A stretch of 18,086 nt of DNA from Lachnoclostridium sp. UBA3320 (GCA_002361175.1 DESG01000069.1:1-18086), one strand, 5' to 3'; counted from the stretch's first letter, positions 7,635 through 15,017 are shown. Numbers and translations are program-made. The notes: generated by a model not told the origin, from the letters alone.

Positions 7635-7719
7635 AAATTCACGAAAACCATATATCCTCCTCTTCTTTTCTCTTTTGTTGCTATCCCTATTATCTGTTGT
7701 CCATAAAAGATCCATTAAC

Positions 7720-7743
7720 CTGCATTTTTGCAGATTTTTTTTA
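7720..7743 (+). terminator. short hairpin with long T run, possible attenuator
   Basis: CTGCA-TTTT-TGCAG (7720-7733) is followed by an A and nine T. The stem is only 5 bp, but the T tract is long. It lies 65 bases before the start of the gene at 7808, so it could end upstream transcription or attenuate that gene. Confidence 0.4.
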
Positions 7744-7807
7744 TTTATAATTCTGATATTATTTTTATGGGAACAAAAAATTATAAATATTAAGGAGGTA
7801 AGGTTTA

Positions 7808-8464
7808 ATGTCAGATAGGATTATGGAAGCAGGAAGCAGTATTGGTGGTAACAGATGCAGTGCAGAGGAGATTGTTGCAATACCAGGGTTGAATCTTATT
7901 ATAGCACCAGATAGACAACATGGGTCATGTTCTGCACTCAATGTTTCCTTAGCTGTTGCTGATGTAGCAGGTTTTTTAGGAAAGAAAGCAGAGCATAGTA
8001 GAGTTCTAGTGTTTTCACTGGGAAATGCAAGAAAAACAGCAGAGCAGATGATTACCCAATATAATGCTATGCTGGGGGATCTTACTGTTATATATGCATA
8101 TCAGAAAGGAACCTTTGGTAACAGGATAGAGGAAGGGCTGGATGTGTTTTTGAAGGATAATCCACACACAAAAATGATTATCATTGATTCATTAGAGGAG
8201 GTTATTGAAACTGAGGTTGGCCGAATGGAATATGATTCTGCATACAGGAAATTATGTGCCATTAAAAATATTGCTGATAAACATGATGTAGCAATATTGG
8301 TTGGAACACATATAAGAGTGCCGAAGGGCAGCAGACTGACCGATATTGTAGATATGGTTTTGGATATCAATAAGAGTAGAATTCAAAATGGAAAGGAGTG
8401 TATACTTCATGTAACAGGAAAGAATATTGCTAAAAAAGAAATAGCAATAACATTCGAACCTTAA
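7808..8464 (+). CDS. AAA_25-type (RepA/RecA-like) protein with degenerate Walker A
   Basis: This encodes 218 residues; ATG 7808 follows TAAGGAGGTAAGG. The order of motifs fits AAA_25, the RecA-fold family of RepA-like plasmid ATPases: GLNLIIAP leading into the P-loop position, a long helix, VLVFSLGNARKTAEQM where the family has LYLALEDs, MIIIDSLEEV as Walker B near residues 121-130, the helix LCAIKNIADKHDVAILV, then DIVDMVL and LHVTGKNI where the family has vTGRDi. The P-loop reads APDRQHGSCSAL, so the expected GKS is GSC and the catalytic Lys is lost. The usual HHtRK after the fourth strand is GTHIRV. It probably does not hydrolyse ATP normally. It lies upstream of the repeat array and parA, separated by a terminator, which suggests a role in replication or maintenance control. 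Confidence 0.7.
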   Translation: MSDRIMEAGSSIGGNRCSAEEIVAIPGLNLIIAPDRQHGSCSALNVSLAVADVAGFLGKKAEHSRVLVFSLGNARKTAEQMITQYNAMLGDLTVIYAYQKGTFGNRIEEGLDVFLKDNPHTKMIIIDSLEEVIETEVGRMEYDSAYRKLCAIKNIADKHDVAILVGTHIRVPKGSRLTDIVDMVLDINKSRIQNGKECILHVTGKNIAKKEIAITFEP

Positions 8465-8519
8465 AATGCAGGAGGGAATATGTGATTACCAATTAATATT
8501 TATCTTTATATCAGAGAAG

Positions 8520-8555
8520 CAGATGCTACACATTGTTGTAGTGTCTGTTTTTTAT
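8520..8555 (+). terminator. terminator after the AAA_25-like gene
   Basis: CAGATGCTACA (8520-8530) pairs with TGTAGTGTCTG (8537-8547) around a 6-base loop, with two wobble pairs, then TTTTTTATTT. It separates the upstream gene from the repeat array. Confidence 0.75.
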
Positions 8556-8649
8556 TTCATTCACAATTAGTAGATTTTGTTTTTTTATAATTTGTAAATA
8601 CATTTTTGCTAAATTGAAAACCAAGTTGAATATGGTATCCTGACATAAA

Positions 8650-9110
8650 CTTGTAGACATATAGACTTTTCTATATTATTACAGGTCTGTACTTAGATGA
8701 GCAGGCAGGCTGACATAATTGCAAGCAGACATATAAATATGCAGATGTGTTTGCATGTAATCAGGAAAACTTGTAGGTAGAATGATATGTCTACAAGATT
8801 ATATGTTCATGTGCAAACATGTTGAATAGTATATGAGCAGATATGCTTACATGAAAAATTGCAGGCAAGTAGATTGTTTTTCATTACTGCAGGTTTATAT
8901 GCAGACAAGTAGATATTTCTACATAATTACAGGTTGACAAATAAACAGAAAGACATGCAGACAGGATGGCATGTTTGCATGGTGACTGATTTGCATATAA
9001 ACATGTTGGCTTGTAATTAAGTTTACATGTTTACAAGATTATTTGTCTTTATGTAACAATGATTACATGTTTTCATGCAGATATGTTGGCATTATTAAAT
9101 GAAAACTTGA
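8650..9110. repeat. degenerate repeat array, candidate centromere (parS-like)
   Basis: About 460 bases without a gene are filled with related words such as GCAGACA, GCAGATATG, TTGCATG, TTACATG and ACATGTTGG. Three 33-base copies lie at 8653-8685, 8861-8893 and 8901-8933; the third matches the first at 26 of 33 positions and the second at 25 of 33. The first and third hold a palindrome at the same offset: ATATAGA-CTTT-TCTATAT (8659-8676) and GTAGA-TATT-TCTAC (8909-8922). A second type is CTTGTAG-N14-CTACAAG (8770-8797) and CTTGTAA-N14-TTACAAG (9010-9037), exactly 240 bases apart. The array lies directly upstream of parA, where RHH-type partition proteins commonly bind. It could instead be part of an origin of replication. 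Confidence 0.65.
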
Positions 9111-9132
9111 AGACGAAGGGAGGATATTATAT

Positions 9133-9900
9133 ATGAAAATCATTTCAATATCAAATATTAAGGGAGGAGTTGGTAAAACAACGACTGCTGCTGTATTTGC
9201 AGTGGGACTGGCTGAAAAAGGCTATAGTGTACTGTTAATAGACAGTGACCCACAAACAAATTTAAGCATCTGTTTTATGCAGGAGCAAACAGATGAAAGC
9301 CCAAGTCTATATCATATATATAATGAGAAAAAAGGCATTGATGAGATAAAGATAGCAGTAAAGGATAACTTGGATTTAGTTGTTGGTGATTTTGAATTGT
9401 GTAATGCTGATTTACAGTTTACAAAAGCAGGCAGATTGAAAATGTTAAAAAAAGCAATCAGAAATATAAATACAAAATATGATTTCATCATTGTTGACAC
9501 TCCACCTAACCTTGGTATATTGACACTGAATGCCTTCATATCCAGTGATTATGTAGTTGTACCGATGGCTGTAGATTCTTTCTCTTTAAAAGGAGTAAGG
9601 CTTCTAAAACAGACTTTAGATGATGTTGCAGACGAAACAGAGAAAGTGCTTCCTGTTGCTGGTATCCTGCTGACACGATATAACAGCAGAACCAATGTAT
9701 CAAAGCTATTGGAAAAATCATTAAATTCTGCTGCTGAATTATTGGATACAAAATTATTTAAAAACAGAATTAGACAGGCAGTAGTTTTGCAGGAAAGTCA
9801 GATTGCAAAGGAAGATTTGTTTTCGTATGCTCCGAATGCAAAGGTAACAGATGATTATAAAGGATTCATTGATGAATTTTTAGAAAGGGTTGGTGTATGA
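9133..9900 (+). CDS. parA: ParA/Soj-type partition ATPase
   Basis: This encodes 255 residues from ATG 9133, with AAGGGAGGA just upstream. The deviant Walker A KGGVGKTT covers residues 10-17, with both the signature Lys10 and Lys15. The A' motif is LLIDSDPQTNLS (residues 34-45), and Walker B is FIIVDTPPNLGILT. A C-terminal VPVAGILLTR-type segment follows. There is no N-terminal HTH extension, and the length fits small ParA proteins (Soj or type Ib-like). It binds ATP and DNA non-specifically and moves the element on the nucleoid when stimulated by its centromere-binding partner. It overlaps the next gene by ATGA, indicating translational coupling. The repeat array upstream is the likely partition site and may also serve for autoregulation. 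Confidence 0.93.
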   Translation: MKIISISNIKGGVGKTTTAAVFAVGLAEKGYSVLLIDSDPQTNLSICFMQEQTDESPSLYHIYNEKKGIDEIKIAVKDNLDLVVGDFELCNADLQFTKAGRLKMLKKAIRNINTKYDFIIVDTPPNLGILTLNAFISSDYVVVPMAVDSFSLKGVRLLKQTLDDVADETEKVLPVAGILLTRYNSRTNVSKLLEKSLNSAAELLDTKLFKNRIRQAVVLQESQIAKEDLFSYAPNAKVTDDYKGFIDEFLERVGV

Positions 9901-10319
9901 GCATGGGAAGTTTAAACATGAAGCTGATGCAAGGAATAGAGGAAGCTGAAAACCAAATGCAAAAAGAGAAACAGACACAAAAAGCAGAAGAAAAGGAAAA
10001 TATGGAAAATGAAACCAAAGGTATCCAGAAAACTGCTGGTAAGCCACAGACAGCAAAGAAACAGCCAGGTACAAAAAATACAGGGATGGGAAAAAAGAAT
10101 GGAAATGAGTCAGGTAATATGCAAAAGAAGCAGGTGTTTTCATTTAGGGCAATCCTGTCTGACATAGTAATTTGGAAAGCTTATGCAATCGCAACAGGGC
10201 AAACAATTGAAAGTATTGGAAATAATGCTATGCATGAGTATTTGAAGAGACATAGGCTGTCGGACACTGAACAGGTAATATTTGAAGCTTTAAAGGCCAG
10301 AGATGGATCTGGGCAATGA
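9897..10319 (+). CDS. ParB-like centromere-binding protein, RHH type
   Basis: This encodes 140 residues. ATG 9897 overlaps the parA stop (ATGA). Residues 1-78 are highly charged and Gln/Lys/Glu-rich with little predicted structure; such tails often stimulate ParA ATPase. Residues 79-120 look like a ribbon-helix-helix: a strand QVFSFRAI, a helix LSDIVIWKAYAIATG, then TIESIGNNAMHEYLKRH as the second helix. LSDTEQVIFEALKA forms a last helix. It is not a canonical ParB (no ParB N-terminal domain). Position, coupling to parA and fold together make it the probable partner that binds the repeats at 8650-9110 and perhaps 10384-10430. The RHH assignment is by eye. Confidence 0.75.
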   Translation: MSMGSLNMKLMQGIEEAENQMQKEKQTQKAEEKENMENETKGIQKTAGKPQTAKKQPGTKNTGMGKKNGNESGNMQKKQVFSFRAILSDIVIWKAYAIATGQTIESIGNNAMHEYLKRHRLSDTEQVIFEALKARDGSGQ

Positions 10320-10381
10320 ATAGGAAGGATGGAGATGCTAATGTTAGTTCAGAAGAAGAGAAAATGATTGAGAATCTTTGA
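10316..10381 (+). CDS. possible 21-residue reading frame coupled to the par operon
   Basis: ATG 10316 overlaps the stop of the RHH-like gene by ATGA, the same arrangement that links parA to that gene. It reads MNRKDGDANVSSEEEKMIENL and stops. It has no independent ribosome site, so translation would depend on coupling. It may be a real micro-gene, the remnant of a longer third par gene, or chance. Confidence 0.3.
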   Translation: MNRKDGDANVSSEEEKMIENL

Positions 10382-10383
10382 AT

Positions 10384-10430
10384 TGCATGTAGATATGCAA
10401 GTATATAAACATGCAGGAGTGTAGACATAT
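10384..10430. repeat. outlying copies of the par repeat words
   Basis: Just after the par operon, ATATAAACATG (10403-10413) and TGTAGACATAT (10420-10430) each match 11 bases exactly within the upstream array (8995-9005 and 8652-8662). A TTGCAT-N6-ATGCAA palindrome lies beside them. The partition operon is therefore flanked on both sides by the same sequence family. Confidence 0.5.
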
Positions 10431-10477
10431 TTATTAGGAGAGAGGAATGTCAGTTAGGTTTCTTTTTGTCTAAAAGT

Positions 10478-10515
10478 AAAAAGATGAGGTTCGCATTGTA
10501 AATCTCATCTTTTTT
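10478..10515. terminator. bidirectional terminator
   Basis: AAAAAGATGAGGTT (10478-10491) pairs with AATCTCATCTTTTT (10501-10514), 14 bp including one wobble, around a 9-base loop. A and T runs at the two ends let it work in both directions. It serves the converging par operon and the leftward gene ending at 10548. Confidence 0.85.
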
Positions 10516-10547
10516 AATGTTTGTGGTTTTCTTGTTTTTTATAGTGG

Positions 10548-11126
10548 TTAAATGAACATTTTAGAACATTTATCAAGCCCAAGTAACATTAATCTCGGGA
10601 AAAAATCTTCCTGCACATAGTTAATTAATGATTTCAGCCATTCCTGTTCAGTTTCTCTCATTTCAGAGTATACAATAATCTGTGTATGGAATAACATGCT
10701 TCCTTTGAACTGGTATATGCCATTCCCTGTTTTTTCGGTTGTTATTCCTGTTTTTGTCATATCATCAAACAGTTGCTGTGGTATGTTACTGCTGACAAGT
10801 GTGGCAGTAACATCGCCTGCTTTAATCGTGTCATCTTCAAGGCTGCTTGCTTTATAAAGGCTTGTATATGCAAGAGACTTGTAAAAATGTCCAGTATTTA
10901 GTGTTTTGTCAAAACAAGTGTAGTCAATGATATTATGTCCTTTGAAAATTTTTCCAATATCATTCTGGAACTGGATATCAGGTGATTTTATTATTGCCAG
11001 CAGGAATGCAGCAACAGGTTTCATGTATATGCAGTTATTTGGATTGTAACCAGTATTAATATCAGTTGTAGCCAGTTCAATTTTGAGAGCATCACAAAAC
11101 GCAGCATTGTCTTTAGTTATATCCAT
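10548..11126 (-). CDS. Rpn-like (PD-(D/E)XK-related) protein, probably inactive
   Basis: This encodes 192 residues; ATG 11126 follows AAAGGAAGG on the minus strand. The order of segments resembles a very common Lachnospiraceae family: a helix with FLLAIIKS, then a strand HNIIDYTCFDKTLNTGHFYKS with AYTSLYKAS, a strand DVTATLVSS, a GIYQFKG hairpin and an FHTQIIVYSE strand followed by EWLKSL. In relatives as I remember them, the central strand ends in EYK, which resembles an Rpn/PD-(D/E)XK nuclease motif; here it is DYT, so the Lys is missing. Family assignment is from memory. It has its own leader upstream (11127-11371) and shares the terminator at 10478-10515. Confidence 0.55.
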   Translation of the reverse strand: MDITKDNAAFCDALKIELATTDINTGYNPNNCIYMKPVAAFLLAIIKSPDIQFQNDIGKIFKGHNIIDYTCFDKTLNTGHFYKSLAYTSLYKASSLEDDTIKAGDVTATLVSSNIPQQLFDDMTKTGITTEKTGNGIYQFKGSMLFHTQIIVYSEMRETEQEWLKSLINYVQEDFFPRLMLLGLDKCSKMFI

Positions 11127-11371
11127 ATCAGTACCTTCCTTTCTTTTTTGTATTTACATGCATGGTTTGAGAGCCATAACAGTAAATAACAATACTCCTC
11201 TTTTTAATTGCTTCATAATAAATATGAATTATTTATCTTAATGAAAATTTTATTGGCATCTTCTGTTCTGCATTTCTGCAAAATTTTAAAGAACTAATTT
11301 TATTATATAATGCATCTATACAAAAATATATTGCATGGCTGTGATTAAATCTAGCCAAGAAAGGAGGCAGA

Positions 11372-11689
11372 ATGTCAGACACAGAACATAAACCAGCTTG
11401 TGGTAATGAAAGCAAAACAAAAGAATCTGTTGGCATGGATTTAGAGGATATGGTTCATTTGGTATACATCATGGATGCATACAGAAAGTTAAATATAACA
11501 TGTTGTGGCGAGGAGATAATGATGGGGTTCGATGAAGGCTGTATTGGTGCCCTAAGCAGGGTTTATAAGGTAATTGCACACAATGTTTGTGCAGAAATGC
11601 GAGAAAATGATTTTGCAAAAGAGGATGAAGTCCTGTTGGATACTTCTCTTACACCAGAAGAACGAGCCAAAAAATTGCTTGGAAAATGA
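11372..11689 (+). CDS. hypothetical protein, 105 residues
   Basis: The start ATG 11372 is supported by AAAGGAGGCAG immediately upstream. The product is soluble, acidic and helical: a polar N-terminus, then DMVHLVYIMDAYRKLNITCCGEEI, then a helix YKVIAHNVCAEMRE, and an EERAKKLLGK tail. The CC pair near residue 45 is not arranged as a known metal site. I do not recognise the family. It is the first gene of a rightward cluster reaching to 13589, 31 bases ahead of the next gene. Confidence 0.65.
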   Translation: MSDTEHKPACGNESKTKESVGMDLEDMVHLVYIMDAYRKLNITCCGEEIMMGFDEGCIGALSRVYKVIAHNVCAEMRENDFAKEDEVLLDTSLTPEERAKKLLGK

Positions 11690-11720
11690 GCAGAATGAAA
11701 AGCAGGAAAGGGGGATTTTA

Positions 11721-11996
11721 ATGGGTAAGGGAAACATGGGTGGAGAAAAGATAACACAAAAGGAGAAAGAGGCAGCAATCAGTCTGTTGGTTACAGTGTT
11801 TGAAATGCATGAAGATGAAGGACTGCTAAACAAAGCTTTAGACGATTTTTTATGTTGCTATGGTGAGAAAATTCCAGAATGGATTCAATGCATATATAGC
11901 CACTTTGCAGGCTGTGATAACAATGGAATACAGATGCAGGTAATCAAACAGTTCGCAGAAAACCACAATCTGGAAATTAGGGATGGCTCTGAATAA
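11721..11996 (+). CDS. hypothetical protein, 91 residues
   Basis: ATG 11721 is chosen because AAAGGGGGA lies 6-7 bases ahead; the same frame is open from 11574, but that part overlaps the preceding gene in another frame and has no ribosome site. The product is a small helical protein with ITQKEKEAAISLLVTVFEMHEDEG, then LLNKALDDFLCCYGEKIPEWIQCIY. No signal or membrane segment. Family not recognised. It is followed 33 bases later by the SfsA-like gene. Confidence 0.6.
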   Translation: MGKGNMGGEKITQKEKEAAISLLVTVFEMHEDEGLLNKALDDFLCCYGEKIPEWIQCIYSHFAGCDNNGIQMQVIKQFAENHNLEIRDGSE

Positions 11997-12029
11997 TGGC
12001 TATTGGTAAGAACAGGTGAGGAGGTGCAT

Positions 12030-12744
12030 ATGGAAAAATACAGATTCGACAGGAAACTGCAGGAGGCAGTTTTGAGAAGAAATGAAGGGCAACAGCTAAC
12101 AATTATTATTGATAGGGAAGAAAGGAAGGCCAGGTGTCCTATTTTTGTTGGGACTAGTACAAGAGATATTCCCTGTTTGGTAGAAAAAGTTAGGGAAGCT
12201 GGAAACTGGAAATACAGAATACAATGTTGTAGCAGTTTCATTTGACAATTCAGATAAAGAAGAGAAAAACTGGATTTGTATCCAGCCTGTAATTATTGAG
12301 AAAGCAATTGGATTTTTCTTGGAAAACAACCAAATGGAGGACATGGTAAAAGATTATGGAAATATAAGCAGATTGACAGATACAAGGGATTCAGGATTTG
12401 ATTTTGAAACGAAAAGTGCATATATTGAAATGAAAGTTACTGTACCTGTAACAGATGGGACAGATACCTGTATATGGAGAGGTTTTCATCAAGCTGTAAA
12501 ACAAATGGTTGGATTGAGCAACAACTTTGTTGTCAGAGAGAAAAGTAAAAGGATAATATTGCTTGCAATCTGTCAGCATGGAACAAGCCATATACAGGCC
12601 ATGGCTAATGGAAAGACAAGAGAAGAATTAGCAAAAGCTGTCAGCAGAGGTATTGAATTATGGGGTGCTGAAACGAAGACAGAAGAAGATGGGATAAGCC
12701 TGCTGGAGTATTGGAATTATACAGATAAAATTCTAAAGAGCTGA
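12030..12744 (+). pseudogene. SfsA-like nuclease gene, frameshifted by a 7-bp duplication
   Basis: The first part reads from ATG 12030 (GAGGAGGTG ahead) and hits a stop at 12243-12245. Coding continues in the next frame from about 12200 to the stop at 12742-12744. The frames meet at CTGGAAACTGGAAA (12199-12212), a tandem 7-bp duplication. Removing one copy gives a clean 235-residue protein across the joint (REAGNTEYNVVAVSFDN). That protein resembles SfsA, a DNA/RNA nuclease-like family: an OB-like N-terminal half, then SRLTDTRDSGFDF and YIEMKV, giving D122, E131 and K133 of a PD-(D/E)XK site. An ICQHGTSHI strand, a TREELAKAVSRGIELW helix and ISLLEYWNY follow. It may be inactivated or switchable. 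SfsA assignment is moderately sure; the frameshift is certain from the sequence. Confidence 0.7.
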
Positions 12745-12866
12745 AAACATAAAATTGGAATATTATTTTAACCATGACTTTGTATTTACACATTAAAGCA
12801 TTTTTGCTAAAAGTATAGCAATTCAGGATATGTTAGATTATAGGTGAAGGGAGGTAAGATAAGAAA

Positions 12867-13589
12867 ATGGATGAACGATTAAAAGATATTGTGGAAAATT
12901 TGGAATCCATGAAAATTGGTTTAGATGAACCATTCAAATTCCACTGTACAATGTGTGGTAAGTGTTGTATCCACAGGGAAGATATTCTGTTGTCACCAAA
13001 AGATATCTATAATATATCAAAAGAATTGGACATAAAACCAGAAGAAATGTTTGGACTATACTGTGAAGTTTATGTAGGATCAGACTCCCGAGTTCCGATT
13101 GTCAGATTAAAACCAAGGGGTTCAGTTAAAAGATGTCCATTATTAAAAAACAGGAAGTGTCTGGTACACAAAGCAAAACCAACTGTCTGTGCAATGTATC
13201 CAATTGGCAGATGCCTTATGGCAACAAATCCGAAAGAGGGACTTAAGAATATTACACAGGGCCAGCTGCAGTATATATTCAGCAATCCAGAGTGTGGTGA
13301 TGCTTCTGAAACACATACAGTGAGAGAATATTTAGAATCTTTTGGGATTCCTGTAGAGGATGACTTTTTCCTAAAATGGCAACAGGCAATATTTGATATG
13401 GGCAATTTTTTCAGAAAAATCGAAAAAGCTGTGAGCCAGGAAACTATGGAGTTGGTTTGGACAGCAGCATTTACTGGGATGTATCTTCACTATGATATAG
13501 GACAGGAGTTTGTGCCACAGTTTGAGAGTAATTCCAAAAGTTTTTTTGATATGCTGGATTCAGTTTTTTCGGAAGGAGGTGGTAGATGA
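12867..13589 (+). CDS. YkgJ-family cysteine-cluster protein
   Basis: This encodes 240 residues; ATG 12867 is preceded by GGGAGGTAAG. The diagnostic motif FHCTMCGKCC places Cys at 27, 30, 33 and 34. More conserved Cys follow at 66, 90 (KRCPLL), 98 (KCLVH) and 108 (PTVCAMYPIGR), the usual layout of the YkgJ/UPF0153 (CxxCxxCC) family, thought to bind zinc or an iron-sulfur cluster. The C-terminal half (about 150-240) is helical and lacks known motifs. Members of this family are widespread and mostly of unknown role. It is the last gene of the 11372-13589 cluster, 122 bases after the SfsA-like gene, and ends before a strong terminator. Confidence 0.88.
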   Translation: MDERLKDIVENLESMKIGLDEPFKFHCTMCGKCCIHREDILLSPKDIYNISKELDIKPEEMFGLYCEVYVGSDSRVPIVRLKPRGSVKRCPLLKNRKCLVHKAKPTVCAMYPIGRCLMATNPKEGLKNITQGQLQYIFSNPECGDASETHTVREYLESFGIPVEDDFFLKWQQAIFDMGNFFRKIEKAVSQETMELVWTAAFTGMYLHYDIGQEFVPQFESNSKSFFDMLDSVFSEGGGR

Positions 13590-13674
13590 TATAAAATAGA
13601 CGTATACCATGTAATGACAGACCAATGTTCGCTTGTTAATGGATTATAATTTTGTCTAAATGACAGTATATAGA

Positions 13675-13727
13675 ACCTTGGGAAAAGGAATATTATTTTT
13701 TCACCTTTCCCAAGGTCTTTTCTTTTT
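13675..13727 (+). terminator. terminator between YkgJ gene and integrase
   Basis: ACCTTGGGAAAAGG (13675-13688) pairs with CCTTTCCCAAGGT (13704-13716) with one bulged A, followed by CTTTTCTTTTTTT. It closes the rightward cluster. The leftward integrase gene ends at 13797 on the other side. Confidence 0.8.
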
Positions 13728-13796
13728 TTGTGAAAATACACCTGTCTTTTCCAAATTTAAAATTTATCAATTTTTCAAAGAGAAGTTGCAGCTTTA

Positions 13797-15017
13797 TCAG
13801 AGCCTGGAAAGTGCCTTTAAAATCATGACCTCATCACTTTCAAACATATGGCTGTATCTTTTTAAAATTGTTTCTTGTGTGTCTCCAGATACCTTACTAA
13901 TGACAGGAAGTGGTACATTTTCCCTTATAAGGTTGCTTATAAATGTATGTCTGAACTCATGGCAATGATAGAGAGGAAGTTCTAGTTCCTTACAGGCTTT
14001 TTGAAGCATATGGTTGCATGGACCATGCCCCCAGTTAAATATCCTGTCAGAATCTGCCCCACCATTCATGATATTTTGCTGGTGCAGTGTTTGGTACAGT
14101 CGGACTACTTCTGAGTCTAAAGGAATGGTTCTTTTTTTGAAATTTTTTGGGGATTTGGTTATTTTGAAGTCGCTAAGGTAAGCCTTCGTTATCTTTACTC
14201 GTGTCCCTGTCAGGTGTTCTTGTTCTAAATCACTTCTGCTTGGGAAATTCATCAGGAATTTATCTTTTGGTGTTTCACTTTTTTGAAAATATGAAAATTC
14301 CTCAAAATCATCATATTGCAATGCAAGGCATTCTCCAATCCTGATTCCAGTATAGTATAAAAGCGAAAATAGAAATCTGTATTTTGGATAATGGCACACT
14401 TTGGATTGGACAGGTTTTCGCCTCTTAAAATATTTAGTTATTGCAACAAAATCTTCTTTTGGTATGATTCTGTAATTATCCTTTTCTTTAGTTCGTATAT
14501 TATCAGCAAATTCAAGAATATTTGTCGTAATCATTTCTTTCTTATAACATAGTCGTATGAGTTTTCTAAAGGTTGCATTTATATTATGGATGGTTTCTTC
14601 GGAATAACCATGCTTTTTGGCATCATTCATTATTTTTTCATACATATTCCCTGTTATGTCTTTCATTTTTGTTTCTTTAGGTATAAATTGATAAAGCATT
14701 TTCAAATATGCATCAGTATTTTTGACTGATTTTGGCGAAAAATTCTGGTTTTCTGCCCTGATTAGCCACAGCTGGTAAGCACCTTCTAATGTAATATTAT
14801 TATCTTTAGCTGATGTATTACTATTCTTAAGCTTCAGAAGTTCTGCCTTTGCTTCTTTCACAGAAGAAATTCCATATTTCCACTTTTGCTTGTATTCGTT
14901 TTTCTGTTTTTCAGGATTATAAACTGTATAATTATACTTGATATCGTATTTCTGGCTGTTCTCGTTAAAATAAATCCCTGTGTGCTTTGTTTTTGTTCGT
15001 TTCACTTTTTCTGCCAT
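13797..15017 (-). CDS. tyrosine recombinase / integrase
   Basis: This encodes 406 residues. I use ATG 15017 because GGGGAG lies 9 bases ahead of it on the minus strand; the frame runs 6 codons further upstream. Residues 13-65 fit the AP2-like arm-binding domain of Tn916-type integrases. Residues 75-165 are the SAM-like core-binding domain. In the catalytic domain I see Arg226 (TGIRIGE), Lys288 (FKITKSPK), His353 and Arg356 (HEFRHTF), and nucleophile Tyr388 (KRYSH). The second His/Trp position is Asp379 (SGDTQET), which is unusual. It catalyses site-specific integration and excision of a mobile element. No excisionase gene is visible next to it. Confidence 0.93.
   Translation of the reverse strand: MAEKVKRTKTKHTGIYFNENSQKYDIKYNYTVYNPEKQKNEYKQKWKYGISSVKEAKAELLKLKNSNTSAKDNNITLEGAYQLWLIRAENQNFSPKSVKNTDAYLKMLYQFIPKETKMKDITGNMYEKIMNDAKKHGYSEETIHNINATFRKLIRLCYKKEMITTNILEFADNIRTKEKDNYRIIPKEDFVAITKYFKRRKPVQSKVCHYPKYRFLFSLLYYTGIRIGECLALQYDDFEEFSYFQKSETPKDKFLMNFPSRSDLEQEHLTGTRVKITKAYLSDFKITKSPKNFKKRTIPLDSEVVRLYQTLHQQNIMNGGADSDRIFNWGHGPCNHMLQKACKELELPLYHCHEFRHTFISNLIRENVPLPVISKVSGDTQETILKRYSHMFESDEVMILKALSRL

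Noticed and set aside
7618..7818. 66-codon frame with a hydrophobic, membrane-like translation
   Set aside because: It starts inside the terminator stem of the XRE gene, has no ribosome site and overlaps the well-supported start at 7808; T-rich DNA alone gives such hydrophobic translations.
8650..9110. CRISPR array
   Set aside because: Repeats are too degenerate, spacing is irregular and no cas genes are present; the position beside parA explains the repeats better.
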